DNA of 64,000 bases, taken from the NCBI GenBank assembly GCA_916610825.1, contig OU744446.1:31758445-31822444 (forward strand). Direction: 5' to 3'. Below the pieces are notes generated by a model. It ran no database searches, was not told the origin of the DNA, and was given only the letters and a program-made list of their open reading frames with translations. This document shows positions 47,401-59,300 of the stretch, in pieces. This DNA is from Haliclystus octoradiatus (Eukaryota > Cnidaria > Staurozoa > Stauromedusae > Haliclystidae). Numbering within the stretch: position 1 is the stretch's first letter; each line of letters begins with the position of its first letter. The position numbers and the translations under genes are program-made.

Positions 47401-50400
47401 AGGCCATTTAAGGTTCATGAATTGTTCATGATCTGTTCATGAACAGTTGATGAAAGCCTTTGATGGAAGTTGGGCCATTTCACGTCCATGGATTGAACTA
47501 TTCATGAACTGTTTATATGGTGTTCATGAACAATTCATGAACTCAACTATTTTTCGCAGGGGTATTTTCTCTAGGTTTCATGTGAAATGAGATACAATTT
47601 TTATAATTCTTACTTCACCTTTGTCTGTAGTATTAGCCCTCTTGTCACTCTGATTGTCATTTCAAGTTTTTGAAAAGTGAATGATCGTAAATAGAGTACA
47701 TTCTACATTAGATATCTCTTCTTACCGGTATATGGGCCCAAAATCCCCAAATTAAAAAATCTTTTCTTCTTCATTCTTCCTCATTCAACATCAGCCGACC
47801 GAAGGTGTTAAAAACATTTTCTGGGTGTCGTGTACACTTTAATATTATTCGCTATAGCATTGGAATTGTTCATGTTTGTATTGCTTTTATACTTTTTTAT
47901 TTTGCAGGCATGAATCTGCAAGTGGCTTTTACCGAGTTTCATCATACTTTATATCAAAGACAATTTGTGATATCCTAGCATTACGTTTATTGCCAACAAT
48001 TATGTACGCTTGTATCACTTACTGGATGGTTGGTACGTGAAGTAACATGTAAAATCATAATACTGTATAATTTTCTCAACATACCTTTAATGAACAATTA
48101 GTAGAGACTGGATATGATGAGGCTTAAACATAAGCATATCTGTATGGAAACCAGCTTATCATGGGAATAATGACAAAAGTGGAATAATAACGTAATGATT
48201 TGTAGAAATATCACAAACTTTAAATCAGAACTAAATAAATTAGACCTGAGTCAATATTGTAATTATTACTAACACTTCTTCTTTACCTACTTCTCGAAAA
48301 ATCATAAAAAAAAAAAATTAAAAATGATCATATAATTTGTTATACAAATGATTACAGACAGATAAACTACTTTTTTAGCTATTAAATTATTCAGCGACAC
48401 ACATAAGTGGATGTACATCCCTGTGTGCTTGCATCATATTTGACAAAATACATACATACATACATACAATAAGACAGGGGCTATTAACTAAAGGGAGATA
48501 GTGAAAGAGCAAAAGAGGGTGTATTAAAGGAGCAAAATTGACTGGCAGCCTCTACGCGCTTAGAGTCAAATGCGTGTTTGTCGTTCCTATTGTTTTCTGT
48601 TCCTGAAACCGTGCTGATACTGAAATTTGAGGCAATGCCAAAGCCATGAATGACGTCGATCCTTAAATTTACGCTAAGCTTAATTCAAATTGAGCTCGTA
48701 GTGACCATCTGTCAATTTTGCTCCTTTAAGTGAGTTTTAATGTAAAGGATAGCGACAAGAGAAAACTCTGAGAATTGCGACGTTTCGATATATCATATAT
48801 CATTTTCAAGTGAAAGAGAATAAATTTAAAGTTTGACATGGTATATATAGTATAAAAAATAATCTAATTTAGATAATCTATTGTATAATAATAACAATGA
48901 AATTTTACGTACGGATACAAGACAAACAATGACTATTGTAATTATACGGAAATACACTATGTGAATAATTTTGACTTCACTGAGTCAGTTTGCACGTTTA
49001 ATGTGGGGTGCAACTCCCTGATGGCCAGCATCTCGTGTATTAGGCAATCAAATTTTGAGGCACACTTCCTGACAACAGTAAACAGGCTTTTCTCGTTTAA
49101 AACGCTACATCCGTGACTTCTTAGATGTGCACCGACAGCCGACCCACTATGTCCAGCAACACCTTGATAAAGATGTTGACGAGTATAGCCAACATAACTC
49201 GCAGTACAAGTGAGTTTGACCAATTATTATGTCATTTATTCTAGGTCTGGTATCAAGTGTCTCTCACTTTTTCATATTTTCGTTGGTCATCTTTGTCACT
49301 GCAATATGTGCCTGTAGTTTGGCATTCTTCGTCAGTTCATCTGTGAGGACATTTCCTGTGGCACAAATTTTCATGATTCTTCCAACGATTATTATGCTGG
49401 TAAGCTATTAAGGTTCAATTCAATATAAAATGTATTTTTATTCATGTGTGTTCATACTGTCGCATAATCAAATTGATTTGTCTAGAAAGATAAATGCTTA
49501 TTGGATGATTTATTTCCCATAGTTTTGATTTCAAAGTTTACAAACAAACAATATATTGAAAAAGCATTGCTATAATAAATTGAATGCATCCTTTTTGACA
49601 AATATTTATCACAATTATAACCAGAGAACAATATAATTTTTCAAACTTGATCTGACATTTTTATTGCCGATACTTTATGTGGAGAATCCGAGCAGGATGC
49701 AAACAACTTGATAGAATTTCTCTTTATAACGTTGTAATTGAGAGAAGCACTACAAGGTTAATATTCTATACAATACATTTCATATTTTATAAATAGAAAA
49801 AAGTTATTTAAAAAAAAATTCCAGTAGAAAGACGAAATTGATCGGTCATTTGCCAATGGCCGACCACCAAATTGTTTTTTATACAATACATTTCATATTT
49901 TATAAATAGAAAAAAAAATCTTTGAAAAAAAATTGCCGGTATAACGACGAAATTGATCGGCAATTTGCCGATGGCCGACTGCCAAATTGTTCTCTGATCC
50001 TAACAATCTATCTCACATATTTAGAATCAAATAAAAAAAGTACTCAACAATCTGGAATGCAATATTTTGCAGCAGAAACATTCAGTGTTTGTAGCATTAT
50101 GGTTTACTGAAATTGATAAAACCGTTCAACTGTTACATAATTTTCTTCATTGCTGATTTTCATTATTCACAGAAATATATTTGTCGACTTATTAAATAAT
50201 ACATTGACTGGTGCACACATATTACAGTGCTCTTTTAAGGGAATTTAATGAGTTTTACATAAAAATACTTATTTAAAATTTCCTTGCTTACCAACATATC
50301 ATGCAGCTCAATAATTATAGCAGCTATTTATCAACTATTTATGCAGTTTGTGAACTTAACCGCTCATGGACAATTGATTGCATGCACAATTACGAAAATG

Positions 50401-53400
50401 TCCATGAACTATTAAACAAATAGTTCATACTTTCCGTGAACTATGCTCTGATAGCACCACGAGAGGCACGTAAGGAGAAAACGAAAAGGCATCAGAAAAT
50501 TACGAGCCGCCTTGGTGAGTAATTTTCGCCTTCGAGTTTTCTCCTGAAGTGACTCGAGTGGTGCTATCAGAGCATAGTTCACGGAAAGTATGAACTATTT
50601 GGTTTAGAACATAGCCAGCCCCGAGTTGTGACTGTTGGGGACGTTTTTTCAGAGCATTTTCTGATCTTTCAATCCATGATCAAGTATGTAATTCTCCTAT
50701 TTTCATGACGTCACAGGAAGAAAGCTGAGTCGAGAGATGTACACTTGCCTTTTTTTAATTTAACTAAAAGCTACGAGGAAAAATTGATATCGAGAAATTT
50801 ATGTTTCTCTTCTTGATATTAAAAGAATGGATGCTTAACATCGTTTTCTTACATGGATTCTTATCTTTGAACAATATTTTCTATTTTGTATGTGTGTTAT
50901 TCATTATGGAAAATGAATGGGAAAACTTGAAAAGGAAAGAAAATGTTTCTTACCTATCAGTACTTTGAAGAATTTCGTAAAAAGCCGTGAACGTGTGAAG
51001 AAAGAAATGAAACAAAAGATTTATTGACTAAATGTTTGCTAATTGCCTATCTAAAAGAGCAGATTATTGAATTTATGATAACTTTTTAGAATGTTGCTAA
51101 CCTTCATTTGGAGAAATGGTTTAATTATTTGAAATTTTAGCGGATGATTTTGCCTATGTTATGGTTTTGGTAGTTTACGAAAAGCTTATCTTTCTACGCC
51201 AGGAATTTAGTTTTATACTCATATCTAGGAACTTGCAAAACTTGGCCATAGAAGGATGAGGGGATGTATTAATAAAATGAAGTTATGTTATCTTATGTTT
51301 TCACAATCATCAATACTGTAAAATTTGGGCAAATTGTTTTTGAATTGTTAATTTTTTGCAAAATACTTCTATACACTTTAAACATGTTTGTTTACTGGCT
51401 CTGATATTTCTCCTGCAAGCCATTTGATTTATTTTGAACAACTGAGAAACTGCATGAAACAGCTAGTCACTCAATGAAATTGTATATGACTCTACAAATA
51501 TTTACTGTATTTGCTTTTACTCTTTATCACTTGCTAGTTTATAATGCCATATTTAAATAATTATCAGTTGTTTGGTATTTTCATAAATTTCTTGAAATCG
51601 ACGGAGTCAAGCTCGGCTATGGTGAAATGTCGTTATTGGCGTTAACCAATCAAATTGCAAGGATAAATCGTAGCAGATCCTTGATATGTTCTAATCACAA
51701 GTTCACTTTTCACTAAGTTATGGAACAGTTCATGAACTTTACGAAGTTTTTTTGCAGGGGTACCTAGCTTTTAATTTGCCATTATTCTTCATTTATGTAG
51801 GTGTTCAGTGGTGTATTTGTTAATCTGAATACAATGCCATCCTGGTTAAATTGGTTGAAATATCTCAGTCTGTTCAGATATGCTTTAGCGGTATGTTAAT
51901 ATATTATTACAGTATTTAGTTGTATGTCTATCGGTCTATGTTAAAACTGAGTGTAATAATTTTAATTAACAACGTATAGATGTCCAGCCTTGTATTGTTA
52001 AAACCTCATTGAGTTTCAAAACAAACCTTCAGCTAAACAAATATTTCACTCATCTTTGTTGAATTGCCTTTAGTGAGCTATACATGCAGCATAACCCGCT
52101 TAAGTGCAAGTCAAAATTGCCAATTATTTTCATTGCATCATTTATCCAAAGTTGTTTAACAAAGACTTGACCGCGAAATGGCAATTTTACTGATCCGAAT
52201 TGCACTTAAGCGGGTTACACTTTACAAGGTACATCCATAATTTGTTTTAATTAATTATTTAATTTAATTTATTGCTTCTAGACGCTACTGATTAACGAGC
52301 TGAAAGGAATGAGTTTTGATTGTGGCACCGATCCTATTACGCACAAGCCTAAACCATGGTTAGTATAACTTTGATTATTGATTGATTTATTAATTTAATG
52401 TATGTTCATCCATATGTTTAAGTAAAGTAGTAAGTAAGTGATTACTTTTATCCATGTGTTTACAAACCTATTGTGTATACACTAGTTGCTGCTACCCCTG
52501 TGAATACCACTAGCATTAAATTTATATAAACATTAAATCAACTTTTTTTATAAACACTCAAATTCCATAGGATTTATAGTAAAATTCAATGATAAACACA
52601 ATTTAGCACTATCAATTGTTATAAGTAATTTAAAAAGACTTTATTATAAGCCAACATGAATTTTAAATTTTTGTTCGACTTAAGAATGACAACAGATGGA
52701 TGCTGAAAGTTTTCAAAACATTTTATGCGCTGAATTATATTATGAATTCTCATAGACACAGTTTGTGAAAGGCTGTAAAGCCTACAAACTTAATGATTTA
52801 CCTGTGCTATAAACTCACATTATAACTTCCCCTGCAAAAATAGTTCAGGAGTTCATGAACAGTTCATGAACAGTTCATTAACAGTTCAGCAAAATTGGAG
52901 CCATTTAACGTTCATTAACTGTTCATGAACTCCTGAACTGATTTTCTCAGAGGTTCTAGCAAACATTAGTGGTGCATTCTCATTGTGAATTGTCTGTGTA
53001 TGGAGCGAATGTGCGTAGGCTCCTCAGGTTTAAGCTCACCAATGATACCCTTTTTGAAAAAAAACTCATGAGTCCATAAACAGTTTATGAACAGTTTACA
53101 GATGTTTGTAAAGTTCATGGACAGTTCATGAACAGCTCATGAACCGGTTTATGAATGTGACATTGCCAAAATTTTCATGAACACTTATGTGGTGTCTTTA
53201 TTAACCTTGACAAACTACCAAAATAGAAAACAATGCCGTGGACACGCAATTACAAATTGCACTTAAATGAGCTAAAGATATATAATGAATTTGAAGTATA
53301 CTGAAATTAATAAAACGGTACAATTTAAATTTAAAATGCTTGACTGAAGTCAATGAAACTACTTATGACTGTGGGAGATAGTTCGAAATTGTGGCACTGT

Positions 53401-53801
53401 ACGGCTACAAAAGAAATATTGAGCATCCATTTTTCATGTGCAATATGAATACAACTGTCATGCCCTCCAGTTGTTGGTCTGCTGGAAGATGATTTCTTGG
53501 CATACATAGTTTATCAATACAATAAATTTTCATGATAACCTTTTTATGAATTTTCATAAACTGTTCATGAACTGTTGAACTCATCCGACGTCCTTGAACT
53601 GTTTCACAAGGTTTAGTAACAGCTATTAATTCCCGTTTTTCTTCTTCTTGTATCTTCAGCATTAGTGGTGATGAGTACCTGGCTTCGCAAGGCATTGATC
53701 CAGCTGATGAATGGATTAACATCATTGCCATTGCTGCAATTACTTTCGCTTTCATGATACTGGCGTACATCCAATTACGAAGATTAAAGAAATTCAAATA
53801 A
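29463..53801 (+). CDS. abcg2-like: ABCG2-like half-transporter, paralogue 2 (16 exons)
   Basis: Coding exons: 29463-29680, 31241-31300, 31947-32061, 32522-32674, 33008-33165, 34148-34299, 36509-36592, 43597-43832, 44487-44552, 46411-46493, 46972-47061, 47908-48032, 49245-49399, 51801-51890, 52282-52358, 53660-53801. All GT-AG, with the same phases as paralogue 1. Total 2,004 nt, 667 aa. The ATPase carries Walker A GPTGSGKT (85-92), ISGGE, LFLDE and SIHQP. The membrane domain keeps FYRVSSYF (the R482-equivalent arginine) and ends RRLKKFK. Exon 1 has an extra segment ([16 protein letters not shown]) shared with paralogue 3 but absent from paralogue 1. The outer-loop sequon of paralogue 1 is missing, while both loop cysteines remain. 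Intron 7 is 7 kb because of a nested 6-kb transposon. It is a tandem duplicate, probably functional. Confidence 0.93.
30206..30295 (+). repeat. Possible tRNA-derived SINE head
   Basis: GTAGTGCAGTTGTTAGGGT resembles an RNA polymerase III A box, and AGGTTCTTGGGTTCA about 35 bp later resembles a B box. The spacing fits a tRNA-like SINE head. No defined tail or second copy was found, so this is tentative. Confidence 0.3.
30543..30726. repeat. GC-rich 16-bp minisatellite with inverted end
   Basis: About eight diverged units of the form CGTTGCGCCGAAAGGY, then the same motif inverted (TTCGGCGCAACGGACTTTCGG). The GC content contrasts strongly with the AT-rich surroundings. Open frames through it are repeat translations, not genes. 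It lies in intron 1 of ABCG paralogue 2. Confidence 0.75.
31615..31770. repeat. Decayed TTCATGAAC-family repeat
   Basis: It begins CCCCTGCCAAAAATTACTG and includes TTATGAACGGTTCATAA and TTGGGCCATTTAAC. The right end is lost. It lies in intron 2 of ABCG paralogue 2. Confidence 0.55.
34579..34871. repeat. Left LTR of TRIM-like element
   Basis: 293 bp, TG...CA ends, TATAAATA in the middle, identical length to the right LTR. Only a few differences were seen (for example CATTAG versus CATAAG near the third quarter), so insertion is fairly recent. Confidence 0.88.
36003..36295. repeat. Right LTR of TRIM-like element
   Basis: The 293-bp partner of 34579-34871, preceded by a polypurine tract and followed by the GATA target duplication. 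Confidence 0.88.
37502..37693. mobile_element. Solo-LTR-like repeat nested in the 6-kb transposon
   Basis: 192 bp with TGTAGCGGGT...ATCCACTACA ends and a 4-bp duplication GGAT (37498-37501, 37694-37697). It is clearly related to the 333-bp repeat at 45862-46194, lacking an internal block. TG...CA ends and a short duplication suggest a solo LTR. A MITE is the alternative. Confidence 0.7.
37886..42552 (+). pseudogene. Decayed transposon protein with FEN/PIN-like core and CXC tail
   Basis: One gene of roughly 1,500 codons, now broken. In order: two cysteine/histidine clusters (KCIFCQNE...[18 protein letters not shown]...YHICC) at 37970-38620; [14 protein letters not shown] near 40503-40544; a region with [17 protein letters not shown]; acidic motifs [10 protein letters not shown] and [11 protein letters not shown] (41750-41860) as in FEN/PIN-type nucleases; TGCDTTSFF near 42014; and a C-terminal tesmin-like cysteine cluster [15 protein letters not shown]. 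An 84-bp GT-AG intron at 38259-38342 is likely. Breaks: stops at 38888-38890, 39335-39337, 39665-39667, 41349-41351 and 41964-41966; frameshifts near 40200, between 40977 and 41067, and near 42110. I recognise the family from many invertebrate genomes but know no assigned function. Confidence 0.8.
43895..44118. repeat. TTCATGAAC-family repeat
   Basis: CCCCGATGAAAAATTCATGA at the left and CAAACCGTTTTCACAGGG at the right, with ATTGTTCATGAACT inside. It lies 60 bp after exon 8 of ABCG paralogue 2. Confidence 0.65.
45610..45754. repeat. Foldback MITE-like repeat
   Basis: Inverted ends AACCTACTGAAAA (45610-45622) and TTTTCAGTAGGTT (45742-45754). Several internal CTACTGAAAACC or AATTCAGTAG motifs on both strands suggest a foldback element. 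The target duplication is unclear. It lies in intron 9 of ABCG paralogue 2. Confidence 0.6.
45862..46194. mobile_element. Solo-LTR-like repeat, 333 bp
   Basis: Ends TGTAGCGGGTGG...AATCCACTACA with AAAT on both sides (45858-45861, 46195-46198). Its right half matches 37600-37693 closely (ACAAACGGAAGCT, AATACATTATG, CAATAGACATAAAACAATCC). There is no coding capacity. It lies in intron 9 of ABCG paralogue 2. Confidence 0.7.
46600..46730. repeat. Decayed TTCATGAAC-family repeat
   Basis: ACATGAACTGTTTAGTAGGT and AGTTCATGAAATTTTCATTTA, ending TTTTTTCCGCAGGGTA. It lies in intron 10 of ABCG paralogue 2. Confidence 0.5.
47330..47562. repeat. TTCATGAAC foldback repeat
   Basis: GTTAAATGGCCTAATTTTCG, GAAGATTAGGCCATTTAAGG, repeated TTCATGAAC palindromes, and right end CTATTTTTCGCAGGGGTA. 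It lies in intron 11 of ABCG paralogue 2. Confidence 0.7.
48528..48725. mobile_element. 198-bp MITE with TTAA target duplication
   Basis: Inverted ends AGGAGCAAAATTGAC / GTCAATTTTGCTCCT lie between two TTAA sites (48524-48527, 48726-48729). TTAA duplication is typical of piggyBac and Kolobok elements. The superfamily is not decided. It lies in intron 12 of ABCG paralogue 2. Confidence 0.75.
48776..48815 (-). ncRNA. Possible hammerhead remnant of a Penelope-like element
   Basis: The minus strand reads CACTTGAAAATGATATATGA then TATATCGAAACGTCGCA. The second half (CGAAACGTC) is typical of hammerhead stem II/III junctions. The first half has TTGAAAA where CUGAUGA is expected, so the core is decayed. 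It lies about 140 bp downstream of the GIY-YIG frame at 48957-49223, where Penelope hammerheads occur. Confidence 0.35.
48957..49223 (-). pseudogene. Penelope-like element GIY-YIG endonuclease fragment
   Basis: 88 aa, opening [20 protein letters not shown] (GIY-YIG-like YVGYT, then the R-H/G-H region). It continues with a [20 protein letters not shown] segment carrying the conserved glutamate, and ends [14 protein letters not shown], as in the C-terminus of many Penelope polyproteins. It is a different subfamily from the copy at 12381-13217. The reverse transcriptase is missing; the element is cut off just before exon 13 of ABCG paralogue 2. Confidence 0.75.
49767..49992. repeat. Tandem duplication, two ~113-bp units
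   Basis: Units 49767-49879 and 49880-49992 share TATACAATACATTTCATATT, AAATTGATCGG and ATGGCCGAC. They have diverged by scattered substitutions. They lie in intron 13 of ABCG paralogue 2; no coding sense. Confidence 0.85.
50418..50600. repeat. Near-complete hairpin element, 183 bp
   Basis: Perfect 43-bp inverted arms (50418-50460 and 50558-50600; for example TTCATACTTTCCGTGAAC). The interior is also partly self-complementary (GGAGAAAAC / GTTTTCTCC). It would form a long hairpin if transcribed. Foldback MITE; the target duplication is ambiguous. It lies in intron 13 of ABCG paralogue 2. Confidence 0.85.
52092..52217. mobile_element. MITE with TA flanks, ~126 bp
   Basis: Inverted ends AACCCGCTTAAGTGCAA / TTGCACTTAAGCGGGTT are bounded by TA, with inner blocks AAAATTGCCA / TGGCAATTTT. 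Mariner-like MITE in intron 14 of ABCG paralogue 2. Confidence 0.75.
52829..52953. repeat. TTCATGAAC foldback repeat, well preserved
   Basis: Left end CCCCTGCAAAAATAGTTCAG, right end CCTGAACTGATTTTCTCAG, AGCCATTTAACG marker, palindromic interior. It lies in intron 15 of ABCG paralogue 2. Shorter decayed copies lie at 53065-53190 and 53560-53612. Confidence 0.8.
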
Positions 53802-55292
<1,491 letters not shown>

Positions 55293-55525
55293 ATGGAGAA
55301 CGGTCATACTGAAAAGCAACCTTTGACAAATGAAGGCTATGAACACGAGGAGGTGACTGTTGATATCGAACCTAGTCACACTAGCAATAGCAAGAGACCA
55401 TCATTACACAGAGCATTGAACCGTCAAGCTACCAGAAAGGATATAATATTTCACGATGTTTGTTATACTGTTCCAATGAAAGAGAAAGGAAAGAAAATTC
55501 TAAAAGAAATTCTAAAAAATGTCAG
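55293..55525 (+). CDS. abcg2-like: ABCG2-like half-transporter, paralogue 3, first coding exon
   Basis: A 233-nt exon ends at AATGTCAG|gtaaaa with the same phase (2) as exon 1 of the two complete paralogues. The peptide begins MENGHTEKQPLTNEGYEHEE and shares [20 protein letters not shown] with paralogue 2, then CYTVPMKEKGKK and KEILKNVR. Paralogue 1 lacks the shared insert, so paralogues 2 and 3 look like the younger pair. Exon 2 with Walker A should follow but does not appear before the gypsy element that begins within 0.9 kb. It is either far downstream, with the retroelement in intron 1, or the gene is truncated. Confidence 0.85.
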
Positions 55526-56392
55526 GTAAAATTATCAAGTAGCCTAAAATTAATTTCTTGATTACAGTCTATATCTGACGTTTTTAATCATATGAATGTC
55601 ACAACGCGACTTATACCAATGTATATATAGTTGTAGTTGTGAGATAAAAGTAAGTAAACGAATAAATGATATACTATGAAGTTAAAGAACTTATTTAATA
55701 TAACATTTATCTAAAACACGACTGTTTGTTACTCAGCTATACAAAATCTAATCAAAACAATATTTCAACTGTTTTATAACTTATAACGATATCCGTTGTA
55801 ATATTGATCTAGATGATCAATATTGTAAACAAACTTATTAACTATCATTAACTATTAACTATCATTAATTGTACTAGTGACATTCGTCCCTTCTTTAAAG
55901 AAGTATGCTTTATATAAAACTATAAAATATCTAACATATGAAACTTATCAAGCCACGTTATAGATTCTAAACAAAATATATTTAGCAATATATGATGTGG
56001 ATTAATAATTTCTTAATAACTTAATTAATGATCACACATAAAATACTATTTGATGATAATTGATAAATCAATTTAAATTTTTAACATATATTATTTGCTT
56101 ATAACAAATAATCATAATGACCAATTGTAGTATTTCTCTGGTAAACAACCCTATCAACTTTTAACCATAAATCTATAAATTCCATACACTCTTAACCATA
56201 ACAATGAAGCAGTACTGTGTAAACTCCATAATATACAATAGATATAAATTCTTTGGCAATCAAATATAAAATATCATAATTTTTTTTTAAATATGTAATA
56301 AATCCAATGATCCAAATAAATAATATCTTTTAACATGATAGTGATAAAATCTTTGTAAAGACGTACTAAACCAGAATTCTAAATAGCTTTTA
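55526..56392. other. Gap between ABCG paralogue 3 exon 1 and gypsy pol
   Basis: No exon was found. The 3' untranslated part and left LTR of the minus-strand gypsy element should lie here. Its borders cannot be set because the other LTR is outside the window. A hairpin (AATATTGATC...GATCAATATT) lies at about 55801-55825. Confidence 0.5.
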
Positions 56393-59300
56393 TTAAACCA
56401 AGATTGGCTGTGAAAATCTAGGAACCAAGTAATAATACGATGAATACGATGTAATATAGCAAGGGTAAGGCGTTGTTGAAGGCATCATGGGTAAATAAGA
56501 TGGATATGGTGCATACGTATGATGTAATACATTTGGATGTGCGTAAATGCTTTGAGGCGTCTGATGTAATTGAGTTGGATGAATATTGCAGATAGTTGGA
56601 TTACCTAGCTCATTATATGTAAACACTTGTCTAGGTCTTAATGTACGTCTAGGGCGGTTAGTGGACTGAGGTGAATTGTCTTCTTCTCTTTCCTCTGCTA
56701 TTTCTTCTTCTTCTTCTTCTTCTTCTTCTTCTACTAATTCTTCTTCTTCCATTTCTCTGGGATGGGTATCTTCGAATACATCTTCTGGTTGCAATACTCC
56801 ATAATCAATTGTATCTGTACAATTTGGAGTTGCCGCATCATCATCTTGTTGATAAACAATTAATTCATCTGGTACTTCATCTTCATCTTCATCTTCGACA
56901 TCAGCCAATTGTTCCCTATCTTCATTGTCATAAAAAATATTGTTTTGATGTCTGTTGTCTAGAGGTACATTCTGTTTTTTCGCATCAGCCTCTTTTGTAC
57001 CCAGAACTTTGGATTCCGAAGGTAATTGATCACATGGATACAGTAGATTGCGATGCAGTACCCTTTCTCTCCCAACTTGATCCTCACGACATACTTTATA
57101 AACAAGACCAGAATCTCCAATGACAGAGATTACTTCATATACATGTGGTTCCCAATATGAGCGCAATTTGCCAGGGCCTGAATGTGGAGTAACATTTTTC
57201 ACCAAAATTCTATCTCCAGGCTCAAGTGATGCAGCTAGTCTACCACTGTTGCGACGATCTCTATCTTTGCTTTTTCTTGACGCTGTACGCTGTCCAGCTA
57301 TTTGATATGCATCAGACATGGCAGACGCCCATGTTTTTACGTAATCTTTATACGACTTCGTCTTAGGCGTGTAAGTTGAAAATATCTCATCGATTGGTAG
57401 ACGCGGCGATCTTCCAAACATCAAGAAATAAGGTGAATAATTGGTTATGCTATGTTGCGTACAATTGTAGGCATGAATCAGCTTATTTAAATGATCTTTC
57501 CAATGAGACTTTTGATTTTCTTCCAATGTTCGTAGCAAAGCAAGAATTGTCCCATTCATTCTCTCGCATTGGCCATTAGACTGTGGATGATAAGGTGTAG
57601 TTCGACATTTCTTAATGCCATACAACTTGTTTAGTTCTGCAAATAGAGAATTTTCAAACTCTTTTCCTTGGTCGTGTAATAGTTTCTGAGGAATGCCAAA
57701 TCGTGGTACAAACTCATTGTATAACTTCTGAGCAGCTGTCTTTGCAGATTTATTTCTGGTCGGATACGCTTGAAGAAAACGAGTAAAATGATCAACAATA
57801 GTGAGAATGTACTCATAGCCACCAGAACTAGTTTCGAGGTGTACAAAGTCTATGGAGATCAGTTCCAATGGAGCGGATGTTAAGATTGAATCCATGGGAG
57901 CAGGTCGTAATGCTGCTGGTCGACGTTGTTTGATACAGGTGCATACATTTGTAATATAATTCTCAATGTCGGAACTCATGTAAGGCCAGAAGAAGCGATC
58001 TCGGATTAAATTCAATGTTCGTTCAACACCTAGGTGTCCCATATCGTTATGTAGTTCGTGATACACAAATGGACGAAGAATCTCAGGAATAACAATTTGT
58101 GCTTTGGTACTTGTGCGGCGACAAAGCAGGCCACGCTCATCAATAAACAGAAGGTTCCATTCATGTAGAAGCTTCAAAGTAATTTTATTGTATTTTTTAA
58201 TTTCTTCAGTTGAAGGTCTTTGGTCTTTTAGTAGATGTCCAAGGACGAGAGCAAGGGAGGAATCTTCTTGCTGACAGCGTTTAACATACAATAGATCATT
58301 GAGATTGCATCTTGTAGGACCAGAAGTTGGCTGAAGAGCATTTATCATGTACCATGCTTCGTCATCATTTGATTGTACAATATTACCTTGAAAGATTGCA
58401 TTAAGCTCCAATCCATCAATAGTTGCATCATAGGAGTTCATAGATTGTTGAAGTTTTTCTGGATAACGTGATAAAAAATCGGCATCCACATTATGCTTTC
58501 CACTGCGGTAATGTATTGTAAACTTGAAATCAGCAAGTTCATTAACCCATCTTTGTCCTAGAGCTGAAAGCTTTGCAGTAGTTGTAACATAAGTGAGAGG
58601 GTTATTGTCAGTGAAAATTTTGAATGATGGAGAATAATACAGATACGAACGAAATTGTTCAGTTACAGCCCATTTTAAAGCCAGAAATTCGAGTTTAGAA
58701 CTATGATAATTCCGCTCTGATCCTTGAAGTGAGCGACTGGCAAAAGCTACAACACGGAGCTTCTCATCTTGTTTTTGATATAGTATAGCACCTAAACCAT
58801 GTTTGCTAGCATCAGTATGAACGATGAATGGCATAGAAAAGTCTGGGTAACATAATGTTGGTGCAGTTGTTATAGCTGTGACCAATGACTTGAGAGCATC
58901 TTGATGTTCTTTTAACCAGGTAATCAAGGCAGTAGATGGTAGTTGACCATTAAGATTTTTCTTTTTACTTTTCGTTTTTGTTGAGAATGATGGTTTTTCA
59001 GATTTCCCAGTATGATCAAGCAGATGATTCTCCAGTAAGTGATAAAGGGGTTTGGCATGACTTGCAAAATTGGGAACAAATCTACGGAAATAGCCAAGAA
59101 AACCAAGAACTTTTCGTAAATCACCAACAGTGTTTGGATGACTTTCCAATAATTTCGTTACAGCAACAACATTATCTGGATCTAAACAATATCCGTCAGG
59201 TGTTATCTTACGTCCAAGGTATTTTACTTCTTGCTTAAATAAGTTGCATTTTGATGCTTTCAGTTTGATGCCATGAGAGCGAAGGCGTTCGAAGACTTGC

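Noticed and set aside
50461-50557. Possible small RNA gene in the hairpin loop
   Set aside because: The structure is explained by a foldback MITE; there is no pol III promoter and no sign of a separate transcript.
56671-57123. Leu-rich 150-aa frame antisense to gypsy pol
   Set aside because: A mirror of the glutamate-rich pol tail (GAA/GAG repeats read as TTC/CTC); not a gene.
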